A stretch of DNA of 64,000 bases from Amphritea japonica ATCC BAA-1530 (lineage in GTDB: Bacteria; Pseudomonadota; Gammaproteobacteria; Pseudomonadales; Balneatricaceae). Within the stretch, counting starts at the first letter, position 1; each line of letters begins with the position of its first letter. Both the position numbers and the translations under genes were made by a program. Location: positions 3,232,693 to 3,296,692 of the forward strand of contig NZ_AP014545.1 of the NCBI RefSeq assembly GCF_016592435.1, in the 5' to 3' direction. The notes beneath the pieces are model-generated. The model was given only the letters and a program-made list of their open reading frames with translations. It was not told the origin of the DNA and did no database searches. This document shows, one piece after another, positions 1 through 8,033 of this stretch.

Positions 1-1
1 C

Positions 2-550
2 ACACATTTGCATAGCCGAATTGCCAACTCTATGAGTCTGAGCTGGGCCTGTCTGATAGCCTCAATACTATTATTTCTACCGGCCAATCTGCTCCCTATC
101 ATGACCTTTAAAACCTTCGGTCAGGGTGAGCCCAGCACCATTATGGGTGGTGTACTCCATCTGCTGGAACAGGATATGCTGATGATCGGTCTGGTTGTCT
201 TAATCGCCAGTATCGTAGTACCCGTCCTGAAAATGATCGCCCTGACCATTTTGCTCTGTACCGTACAATTTGGTTTACAGACCAACTTACGTCAGAAGAC
301 AATGATGTTTCGGGTCGTCGAGTGGATCGGTCGCTGGTCGATGCTGGATATTTTTGTAATTGGCATTCTGGTCGCACTGGTACAACTGGGCAGTATTGCT
401 CATATTGAAGGCAACCATGGAGCCACCGCTTTTGCCATTGTAGTATTATTGACCATGTTTTCGGCTATCGCTTTTGATACCCGGCTAATTTGGGATAATG
501 GAACGTCGGACTTACCTGCCGACAGTACTGATCATAAGGATGACTCATGA
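2..550 (+). CDS. letA: LetA/PqiA-type inner-membrane protein, 5' end missing
   Basis: C-terminal part of a PqiA-domain integral membrane protein. The reading frame is open to the window edge, and the residues at the edge (a Leu-His-x-Arg-x-x-Asn-Ser stretch) match the segment that normally follows the last CxxC zinc-ribbon pair, so the gene begins upstream and the TTG at 8 is not its start. Hydrophobic segments follow at about residues 10-32, 55-85, 105-130 and 140-160, including the family's PAN-LLP turn. It overlaps the next gene by four bases (ATGA), so the two are coupled. In E. coli, LetA (YebS) works with the MCE protein LetB in phospholipid movement between inner and outer membranes. 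LetA rather than PqiA is chosen because the partner has seven MCE domains. Confidence 0.88.
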   Translation, partial: THLHSRIANSMSLSWACLIASILLFLPANLLPIMTFKTFGQGEPSTIMGGVLHLLEQDMLMIGLVVLIASIVVPVLKMIALTILLCTVQFGLQTNLRQKTMMFRVVEWIGRWSMLDIFVIGILVALVQLGSIAHIEGNHGATAFAIVVLLTMFSAIAFDTRLIWDNGTSDLPADSTDHKDDS

Positions 551-3189
551 GCACCCCGGCTTCAGACAACAATGCCGCAACGCCCATTATAAAACGCCAT
601 AAAGGCCCTTCCGTTGTATGGCTATTGCCTTTTCTCGCCGCACTGATTGCTGGCTGGCTGGTCATTAAGAGCTATCAGGATGCCGGCATTATGATCGAAG
701 TGCAATTTGAGACTGCCGAAGGCCTGGAAGCGGGAGTCACCAAAGTCATGTACCGGGGCCTCCCCACCGGAATGATCAAAAGCCTGAAACTCAATGAGGA
801 TTTAAAAAGCGTCACCGCGATGATCGAAATGGAGAAAGAGACGTCAGAAATTCTGGTTGAAGGCTCTCGTTTCTGGCTGGTCAAACCGCAGATATCCCTC
901 AGTGGGGTTAAAGGCCTGAATACACTACTCTCAGGTTATTACATTGAATTACAGCCAGGCAGTGGCCACGAGCGATTAAACTTTATTGCTGATAATGAGC
1001 CGCCGCCTCCCCTGAAGGATCGCAAGGGTCTTTATCTCTCCTTATTGGCCGACTCAGCCCAATCAATACAGCGCGGGGCAAAGGTGTATCATCGCCAGAT
1101 AGAGGTGGGAGAGGTCATTAATTTCGGGTTGACCAATAACGCCAGCCAGATTCGTATTGAGCTCTTTATCGAACCCGCCTACAGCCACCTGATCAGTGAC
1201 AGCACCCGTTTCTGGAATGCCAGTGGCATAAGTCTGAAAGCAAACCTGTCTCAGGTAAACCTGCGTTTCGGCTCATTAGCCGCCATCATCGCCGGCGGTA
1301 TTAGCTTCTATACACCACCGGACGATGACAGCAAACTCACTCCGGACCATGAATTTAACCTGTTTCCAGATTTCGAGGCGGCTGAAGATGGCTTAGTGGT
1401 TAACGTTAAGTTTCCTGCCCGCACCGATATGCATGAAGGGATTCGGGTAATGAGTGAAGGGATACAGATTGGCCGGGTACAAAGCCTTGAATTGAGCAGC
1501 GATCTGTCCACGCTCAACGCCCGCTTGCTTATCGATCCCCGTGCCCGCCCGCTGTTACGAAGTGGTAGCCAGTTCTGGCTACCCAAACCTACATTTTCAT
1601 TAACCCAGCTGCAAAATATCGGCGAACTGATCCAGGGTTCTGCTGTTCAATTACTGCCCGGGCCAGGAACACCACAGTTTGAATTTTCTGCGCTCAACAG
1701 AGCGCCTGCCCGCAGACCTGGAACAGCGGGACTGGACATCAGCTTCGAGAGCGAACAACTAGGCTCTATCAATTTCGGTTCCCCCATCATGTATCGGCAG
1801 ATTCCTGTGGGCGAAGTACGTGGCTATGAGTTAACCGGAGATGGATCAAAAGTACTGATCCACGGGACGATCAGGCAGGAATATAGCAATCTGGTAAAAC
1901 GGAGCAGCCGCTTCTGGGAAGAAAGCGGCATAAAACTCAAAGCAGGTGTTGATGGTGTTGAACTGAAAAGCAGTTCGCTCAGCACTGTTATTAATGGCGG
2001 TATAGGATTCTTCACCCCGGATATCAAAGATCAAAAGCCCGTCGGTAAGGATCAAAAATTCCATCTGTTTCGTAACTTTGACAACGCCAGTCAGCATGGC
2101 CGCTTACTCTATCGGGAAAACGCCGATAAACTGCCTATCCGGGTTAAAGCAGAGTCTCTGGGTTCAATCACCAGTGGTGCCCCGGTGCTCTACAAACAAC
2201 TCCAGGTGGGCAGCGTAAGCCATTACGCGCTATCTGCCGAGGATGATAGTGTCGTTGTCCATCTGTTAATCGACAAACCGTATCGCCATCTGGTGACAGA
2301 TCAAAGCCGTTTCTGGAATGCCAGTGGTATCGACGCAAGCCTGAGTCCCAGCGGAGTGAATATTCACAGCGAATCTTTTCAGACGCTGTTACGCGGTGGA
2401 ATCGCCTTCGCCAACCTCCAGAAAAACGGTGATAGCGCGGTCAACCGCCAGATGTTCACTCTCTTCAGCAAACGCACTAAAGCATTGCAACGAGGCCCCA
2501 GTATCAGCGTTACCTTCCCTGCTGGCCCTGATATCACTACCGGAGCCAAAGTTCGCTTCAAAGGACTGGAGATGGGCGAGGTGGAGCAGGTCACTCTGGT
2601 CGATAATCAAGGCACTATCAAAGCCAACATCGCCCTGACCTATGAAGGGCGGCTGCTAGCCCACCAACACACTCAATTCTGGATCGCTGCTCCGCGTATT
2701 AACCTCTCCGGTGTCGATTACCCTGAAACTCTGATCCAGGGCAACCATATCGAGGCCTTACCAGGCAATGGTAATTCACAACTCATCTTTACAGGTTTAC
2801 CCGAAAGGCCCGCCAACCGGGATCTGCCAGGCTTAAATATTATTTTAGAAACTCAACAGTTGGGCTCGCTGGATATCAACAGCAATCTTTATTTCCGCGG
2901 AATGCCGGTGGGGTCAGTATCCGGGTATGAACTCAGTGAAGACAGTCAAACAGTAAGATTATTTATTAATATAAAAACCCGCTATAAAAAGCTGGTCACC
3001 CCAGCCAGTCAATTCTGGAATATCGGCGGCATTAATGCAGAATTTGGTCTTTTTAAAGGCCTGAAAGTAGAGACAACTAATTTGGAAAGTTTTGTACAGG
3101 GCGGCATCGCCTTCAGTACCTCCAGAGACATGGGACAGCCCGTCACCTCCGGATATAAATTCCAACTCCATGGCCAGGAGCCCGACTGA
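547..3189 (+). CDS. letB: LetB-type protein with seven MCE domains
   Basis: 880 residues, close to E. coli LetB (YebT, about 877). A short cytoplasmic tail is followed by one transmembrane helix at about residues 23-41. Seven MCE repeats then start near residues 48, 160, 282, 395, 529, 655 and 765; each carries a variant of the pattern G-x-x-V-x-Y/F-R/K-x-x-x-V/M-G-x-V. LetB stacks seven hexameric MCE rings into a hydrophobic tunnel across the periplasm for phospholipids, and PqiB has only three, so the repeat number decides the call. The start overlaps the letA stop (ATGA) and the stop overlaps the next start (TGATG), giving a coupled three-gene unit. Confidence 0.93.
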   Translation: MSTPASDNNAATPIIKRHKGPSVVWLLPFLAALIAGWLVIKSYQDAGIMIEVQFETAEGLEAGVTKVMYRGLPTGMIKSLKLNEDLKSVTAMIEMEKETSEILVEGSRFWLVKPQISLSGVKGLNTLLSGYYIELQPGSGHERLNFIADNEPPPPLKDRKGLYLSLLADSAQSIQRGAKVYHRQIEVGEVINFGLTNNASQIRIELFIEPAYSHLISDSTRFWNASGISLKANLSQVNLRFGSLAAIIAGGISFYTPPDDDSKLTPDHEFNLFPDFEAAEDGLVVNVKFPARTDMHEGIRVMSEGIQIGRVQSLELSSDLSTLNARLLIDPRARPLLRSGSQFWLPKPTFSLTQLQNIGELIQGSAVQLLPGPGTPQFEFSALNRAPARRPGTAGLDISFESEQLGSINFGSPIMYRQIPVGEVRGYELTGDGSKVLIHGTIRQEYSNLVKRSSRFWEESGIKLKAGVDGVELKSSSLSTVINGGIGFFTPDIKDQKPVGKDQKFHLFRNFDNASQHGRLLYRENADKLPIRVKAESLGSITSGAPVLYKQLQVGSVSHYALSAEDDSVVVHLLIDKPYRHLVTDQSRFWNASGIDASLSPSGVNIHSESFQTLLRGGIAFANLQKNGDSAVNRQMFTLFSKRTKALQRGPSISVTFPAGPDITTGAKVRFKGLEMGEVEQVTLVDNQGTIKANIALTYEGRLLAHQHTQFWIAAPRINLSGVDYPETLIQGNHIEALPGNGNSQLIFTGLPERPANRDLPGLNIILETQQLGSLDINSNLYFRGMPVGSVSGYELSEDSQTVRLFINIKTRYKKLVTPASQFWNIGGINAEFGLFKGLKVETTNLESFVQGGIAFSTSRDMGQPVTSGYKFQLHGQEPD

Positions 3190-3893
3190 TGCTCTGGCTA
3201 AAGACCATTAGGCTATGTGGGATGAGCCTTCTCATTCTGCTGCTGTCAGGCTGTGTCGCCAACCCGCCTTCCGACTTCAAAATCAGTGATCTGGCCAAAA
3301 GCGATATTGATAATGTCACCGATATGCACATTAGTCAGGTTCGTATGCTCACCCGCGAATTAACAATTAAACTCTACAAACGAAACCCAAGTGAGCTTGC
3401 AAAAGCACCTCCCGGGACGACGGTAAAAAAACGTATACAACAGCTACTGGACACTCCCAGAACCCGAAGATTTAAAGAGCTGAACGGCGCCGAGGAAATC
3501 AAAGCTATACAGCTCAGTTTTAATGAGGAATTTCAAGGAGACCGGGTATTTGCTTTGATGGTGGGCATCAGCAGCATGCTTAATGCTGCCTATAATTACC
3601 AGGATGAATTTTTCTTACTCGATGCGATAGACCAGCAGAAACTCTATAACAGCGCCCGAAATCTGGAGATCATCGCCTGGCAATTGAATAATCGAAAAAA
3701 TAGTCGGAATAAACCCTATATTCTTAGTAATAGCATCTCAGCAACGGGCATCCGCAACCTTAGCTATGAGCGAATTTTCGGTAAACTGATCAGCCTGCAG
3801 GACATGATGGCACTGCTGGTTGCCGATAGAACCAATCGTACCATCACCCGGGTAGTCCAGAGTGCTGCATCGATGACCTTCCTGCCTATTTGA
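3189..3893 (+). CDS. lipoprotein of unknown family coupled to letB
   Basis: 234 residues. A signal peptide ends in a lipobox (L-L-S-G-C, Cys22); the residue after Cys is Val, which does not retain it in the inner membrane, so outer-membrane sorting is expected. The mature part is mostly helical and polar, with a conserved-looking segment around residues 105-150 (SFNEEFQGDRVFALMVG region) and no domain I recognise. It does not resemble PqiC, the lipoprotein of the pqiABC operon. Its ATG overlaps the letB stop by two bases, so it is translated with LetB. I infer an outer-membrane or periplasmic partner of the LetAB tunnel; nothing in the sequence proves this. Confidence 0.85.
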   Translation: MLWLKTIRLCGMSLLILLLSGCVANPPSDFKISDLAKSDIDNVTDMHISQVRMLTRELTIKLYKRNPSELAKAPPGTTVKKRIQQLLDTPRTRRFKELNGAEEIKAIQLSFNEEFQGDRVFALMVGISSMLNAAYNYQDEFFLLDAIDQQKLYNSARNLEIIAWQLNNRKNSRNKPYILSNSISATGIRNLSYERIFGKLISLQDMMALLVADRTNRTITRVVQSAASMTFLPI

Positions 3894-3905
3894 TAAAATC
3901 TTCTA

Positions 3906-3955
3906 GGAGCCGCTTCCAGCAGCGATAGCTATATCTCGCGGTTGGAAGCAGCTCC
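3906..3955. repeat. REP-like imperfect palindrome
   Basis: A 13-base arm at 3906-3918 (GGAGCCGCTTCCA) pairs with 3943-3955 (TGGAAGCAGCTCC) with one mismatch; the loop itself can pair through GCGA and TCGC. It lies between two convergent genes and has no T-run, so it looks more like a repetitive extragenic palindrome than a terminator. Only this copy was seen in the window. Confidence 0.6.
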
Positions 3956-3966
3956 CACTTAATATT

Positions 3967-4614
3967 TTACTGTCTCATCTCTTTAATAAACTGATCCGAC
4001 GCTTGAATAGAGCGCTTCATCTCCAGCACCAACCTATCAATATCCCGCTTAATCCCGCCGAACTCCCCTTTCAAAGAGCCTATCGCCCGGGCATTGAGGT
4101 TATGTTTAAGAAACAGGGTATTATCCCTCAAAGCGGATAATACGGGCTGCATCTTTGCCTCGGCGCGTTTCAGGCTAGTGTGCAAAGATCGGTAGCGGGC
4201 TTTGGTGTTTTTAAGTGCCTGAGCGCTCTGGCTGCGTAATTTAGTGCTGCTGTACTGTTCTAACTCCTCTTCCCACTCATCAAACAGCGCCTCAGCAACA
4301 TCTTCAACCTGGCGGATATGACCACTAACAGATTCCGCCGCCGCTTCGCTATCATCATAAGCAGACTGCATATCGTCATAGACCGCCTCCAGCTCGCCTC
4401 CGTCAAAGTTAACCACTTTCCGGAACTGCTCCAAAGCAGAAACAAACTCCTCCTGAGCTTCATCCTGAGCGGTTTGGGTATCTTCAACGCGATCGACTAA
4501 AATTTCACGTTTATGAATACCCACTTTTTCCATTGCTGAGTAATAGGCACTCTGGCAACCACTGAACAGCGGCACAGACAGCAACATCACACAGACTAAA
4601 ACAATACGTTTCAT
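3967..4614 (-). CDS. DUF2959 family lipoprotein
   Basis: 215 residues with a signal peptide and lipobox L-F-S-G-C (Cys20, followed by Gln). Just after it comes the family's hallmark, S-A-Y-Y-S-A-M-E-K-V-G-I-H-K-R-E-I-L-V-D-R, then a long acidic, largely helical region (about residues 45-210) likely to form coiled coils. The function of DUF2959 proteins is unknown. The gene stands alone, convergent with the letAB unit and 33 bases downstream of the kinase gene on the same strand, so it may share that transcript. Confidence 0.88.
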   Translation of the reverse strand: MKRIVLVCVMLLSVPLFSGCQSAYYSAMEKVGIHKREILVDRVEDTQTAQDEAQEEFVSALEQFRKVVNFDGGELEAVYDDMQSAYDDSEAAAESVSGHIRQVEDVAEALFDEWEEELEQYSSTKLRSQSAQALKNTKARYRSLHTSLKRAEAKMQPVLSALRDNTLFLKHNLNARAIGSLKGEFGGIKRDIDRLVLEMKRSIQASDQFIKEMRQ

Positions 4615-4647
4615 TAAAATTCCTTATGATCAGGCTTCGGCACAAAC

Positions 4648-5646
4648 TTATAACGGTTTGTTGATACGAATTTTACCGATTTTATGATTCACATTCAGCT
4701 CCAGACAGACATCCGCGCGACGGGGCATCTCTTCCAGCATATTGCGAGTCAGGCGTTCATAATGCTGTATAAAACGCCTGATTTCCCTGTCATTCATAAT
4801 CCGCAGGTGCTGAGTAGGCTGCTGAGTATCATAGAAATAGCGGACTCTTTCCGCCAGTTTTTTCTCCTGCTGAGAACGCCACTCATACACTGATTCCATA
4901 CTTGGCACTTTCAACATAATCAACACGTCCATCAACTCAAATAGTTCTTTATAGCTGCCTTTAAGTTGCTGATTCACATAAGTACGCCAAAAACCCAGAG
5001 GGTCCTCACTGCGCTCAAGATCATTCACTGACTCACTCAGAGCGTCCTCTTCCTGAGCAATAGCACCAACACACCAGCCTTCTAAAACAATCACATCCGC
5101 TTCACCGGTCCACTCTTGCCACAGGGCAGTAGGACACCGATCATCGATTGATTTATCAAACACCGGGATTTTAACGTTACGCCCCTCTTCACCGAACTCC
5201 CCTTTAAGACCCCGTATCAACTCGATACCCAAATCAATATCATGGGAGCCGGGAACACCCCGGGTTTGCATCAAAGGATGCACCGAATGAGCCAGCGCTT
5301 CTCGCTCTTGACGGGTTTTGTAGAGATCATCAATCGACAGTCCGACAACTTTCAGACCAAACCCTTCTTCCAGGATCACCTCGATCAGATTAAACAGCGT
5401 CGATTTGCCAGCCCCCTGCGCACCATTAATACCCACCACCAGAGGCCCCTGTTGTCGATCCTTTCGGGCAACCAGCCAGGCACCTAAGGGGACGTATATC
5501 GTCTCTAGCAGCTCTACCAGACCGATATCGACCTTCAGTGACTCCAGTGTCGACGCAAACGCCTGCTCAACTTTACCAACAGCCTGTTCACGCGCCTCAT
5601 CGCTCAGGCAAAGCTGATCAGAGGGCCACCGGGTCAGCGAACTCAT
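4648..5646 (-). CDS. D-glycerate 3-kinase-like P-loop kinase
   Basis: 332 residues. Walker A motif GAQGAGKST at about 75-83; a downstream SIDDLY motif and the G-V-P-G-S-H-D-I-D-L-G signature near residue 130 are typical of plant-type D-glycerate 3-kinase and the bacterial YggC-like relatives (P-loop NTPase, uridine kinase-like fold). The expected reaction is ATP-dependent phosphorylation of D-glycerate to 3-phosphoglycerate, as a salvage step after serine or glyoxylate metabolism, but bacterial relatives may use other substrates. The start overlaps the stop of the upstream hydrolase gene by four bases, so the two are co-translated. Confidence 0.85.
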   Translation of the reverse strand: MSSLTRWPSDQLCLSDEAREQAVGKVEQAFASTLESLKVDIGLVELLETIYVPLGAWLVARKDRQQGPLVVGINGAQGAGKSTLFNLIEVILEEGFGLKVVGLSIDDLYKTRQEREALAHSVHPLMQTRGVPGSHDIDLGIELIRGLKGEFGEEGRNVKIPVFDKSIDDRCPTALWQEWTGEADVIVLEGWCVGAIAQEEDALSESVNDLERSEDPLGFWRTYVNQQLKGSYKELFELMDVLIMLKVPSMESVYEWRSQQEKKLAERVRYFYDTQQPTQHLRIMNDREIRRFIQHYERLTRNMLEEMPRRADVCLELNVNHKIGKIRINKPL

Positions 5647-6512
5647 GAAACGTCATCCTGCTTGTGGGCGCGATTATTTCGCAGCCATTGCTGTATCGCG
5701 ACAATCTGCTCCGTTTCCATCAACGAAGGCGCATGGGCTATTCCAGGTATCCGATAGAGATCAAGATCAGGGCGTATGCTTTGCATCTTTTCCACCGTCT
5801 CAGCCGTTAAAACATCGGACTGATCTCCCCAGATCAGCATCTGAGGACAGTTAACAAGCCTCCAGACAGGCTCCAGCTCTATATCCTGATGCTGCGCTTC
5901 CTGCGTGCCTTCCGCCAGCCGGGGATCATAATGCATGCCATAATCGCCCTCTGATATTTCTCTGTGGCCATACCTGACCAGGTGCTGCCACTGACTATCG
6001 CTCAGATTACGGTAGGCGGTGTAGGTCTTACGCATATACTGTTCCAGCTCAGCTAAAGAACTGAAATGATGCTCGCCCACATACTGAGCGATCCGCTGAA
6101 GCGACTCTTTACCGATAAAACATCCAATATCATTCAACACCATAGAGCGAATAGGTGAATTCGGTAACGCCGCTAGACAGATACCGATAATTCCTCCCAT
6201 AGAGGTCCCGACCCAATCCACCTGATCAACATCCAGGCGCGCCAGCAGTGTCGCCATATCGCTCATGTAGCGAGGGATATCGTAATTCACCCCTTGAGGC
6301 AGCCAGTCACTTTCTCCCCGCCCGGGCATGTCCGGGCAGATCACCCGATAATCCCGGGACAGCGCTAACGCCAGTTCATCAAAGTCACGACTATTTCGGG
6401 CCAGCCCATGCATACATACCAGTACCCGGTCATTATCAGCACTGCCCCATTCGTGATATACCACCCGATGAAATCCAAGAGGGTCGAGCGCCATCACTGA
6501 TCTGGTTCGCAT
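5643..6512 (-). CDS. alpha/beta hydrolase
   Basis: 289 residues with the alpha/beta hydrolase pattern: an oxyanion-hole HG motif (residues 35-36), nucleophile elbow G-T-S-M-G-G (Ser104), a G-D-Q-S-D acid strand near 237, and a C-terminal His in the G-I-A-H-A-P segment. The substrate cannot be told from sequence; esterases, thioesterases and C-C hydrolases share this fold. The start ATG has a good AGGAG six bases upstream. It is divergent from the RND adaptor gene and overlaps the glycerate-kinase-like gene, suggesting a two-gene operon. Confidence 0.88.
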   Translation of the reverse strand: MRTRSVMALDPLGFHRVVYHEWGSADNDRVLVCMHGLARNSRDFDELALALSRDYRVICPDMPGRGESDWLPQGVNYDIPRYMSDMATLLARLDVDQVDWVGTSMGGIIGICLAALPNSPIRSMVLNDIGCFIGKESLQRIAQYVGEHHFSSLAELEQYMRKTYTAYRNLSDSQWQHLVRYGHREISEGDYGMHYDPRLAEGTQEAQHQDIELEPVWRLVNCPQMLIWGDQSDVLTAETVEKMQSIRPDLDLYRIPGIAHAPSLMETEQIVAIQQWLRNNRAHKQDDVS

Positions 6513-6719
6513 TACTATCTCCTGTCATCTGAATTGGGTATCTCTTACGTAACGCTACCATCTGGTAAAGAATTGTAAAGCACCAACAATTCTACTTACG
6601 CGCTCTGATAGATGTATTATGATTTGCGAATATACTAAGGTAGACGTGAACAGATCTCCTCGGGCTAGCAGCGACACCGGTGCACCTTACCCAACTTCCG
6701 GCATACAGATGGACAAGTA

Positions 6720-8030
6720 ATGGCTGAACAGACAGAACAATCCTTTTTCCACAGACATAAGCGCTGGATGCTCCCTATCCTGATCATTGCGGGTGCGGTA
6801 CTCATATTTATCGCGTTGAAAGCAACCAAACCCACAGCGCCCTCTCAGCCCATTCAAGAAAAGGTCTGGACGGTCAAAGTGGTTAACGCAGAATTTGCCA
6901 GCTACTCACCACAACTTTCACTTTATGGGCGTATCGAGTCACCGTCTTCCAGCACCCTCTCATCCTCGATAAACGCCTATATTGAAAGCCGCCACACCTC
7001 CGAAGGACAAAAAGTAGACGCTGGAGAGCTACTGATTCAATTGGATAACCGCGATGCCTCGCTAGCCCTGACCCAGAAACAAGCTGATGTGGATCGCATC
7101 AAAGCCTCGATAGAAGCAGAAAAGGTACGCTACCAGTCTAACCTTAAAGCATTGAAAATCGAAAAAGAGCTGGTCAGTCTCACACAACGAACCCTGGAGC
7201 GTTACCAGGACCTGAGTAGCCGTAAACTGGCCAGCCAGAATCAACTGGATGATGCCAGGAGAACTAAACAGCAGCAGGCTCTCTCCCTTAACAGCCGCCA
7301 GCAGTCCATTAACGATCACCCCAATCAGCTGGCGCAATTAACCGCACAGCTTAAGCAAGCGACTGCTCAGCGTGACAGTGCCGCTCTGGATGTGGAACGA
7401 AGCCAGATTACCGCACCGTTTACCGGCCGGATTGCCGAGATTAAAGTGGCCACCGGTGAAAGGGTGCGCAGTGGTGATGCCCTGCTGACTATTTATGACC
7501 TGAGTTCTCTGGAGGTACGGTCCCAGATTCCCGGCCGATACCTGCCGCAGATTCATCAACAACTCGACAAAGGTGAAGAGATAACCGCAACGGCATCACT
7601 CGACGGACAACCGTTGTCGCTGACTCTTGAACGCTTGGCCGCAGCCGTCAATAGCGGCAGCGCTGGCGTTGATGCCCTGTTTCGCATTAATTCCAGGGAT
7701 TATCGCGGTGAACCTGGCCGGGCTTTATCTCTGGACCTGACTATGCCACAACAGGATAACCTTCTGGCACTGCCTCCACAGGCCATTTTCGGAACAGATA
7801 GGGTGTATACCTTAATCGATAGCCGACTGCAGGCCAGTACCATAGAAAGAGTTGGTGATTTCCGCGACAATCAGGGTCAGTCCAAAGTCCTGGTTCGCAG
7901 TTCCGTCATTCAAGCTGACGACCAGATTCTGGTCACCCAGCTACCCAACGCCGTCACCGGATTGCTGGTCGAAGTAGCCGCCGTCCAACCGGTGCTTAAG
8001 CCTGCCCCGACGACAGCCGGAGCGGAGTAA
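6720..8030 (+). CDS. RND efflux periplasmic adaptor (membrane fusion protein)
   Basis: 436 residues. An N-terminal membrane anchor (about 14-32) is followed by a lipoyl-like half motif, a long alpha-helical hairpin rich in Gln and Leu (about residues 110-225), the second half lipoyl motif (ITAPFTGRIAEIKVATGERV) and beta-barrel domains. This is the HlyD/AcrA-type adaptor that joins an RND pump to an outer-membrane channel. It lies three bases upstream of the RND permease gene. No outer-membrane factor gene is present, so a TolC-like protein from elsewhere is expected. Substrate unknown. Confidence 0.92.
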   Translation: MAEQTEQSFFHRHKRWMLPILIIAGAVLIFIALKATKPTAPSQPIQEKVWTVKVVNAEFASYSPQLSLYGRIESPSSSTLSSSINAYIESRHTSEGQKVDAGELLIQLDNRDASLALTQKQADVDRIKASIEAEKVRYQSNLKALKIEKELVSLTQRTLERYQDLSSRKLASQNQLDDARRTKQQQALSLNSRQQSINDHPNQLAQLTAQLKQATAQRDSAALDVERSQITAPFTGRIAEIKVATGERVRSGDALLTIYDLSSLEVRSQIPGRYLPQIHQQLDKGEEITATASLDGQPLSLTLERLAAAVNSGSAGVDALFRINSRDYRGEPGRALSLDLTMPQQDNLLALPPQAIFGTDRVYTLIDSRLQASTIERVGDFRDNQGQSKVLVRSSVIQADDQILVTQLPNAVTGLLVEVAAVQPVLKPAPTTAGAE

Positions 8031-8033
8031 TCT

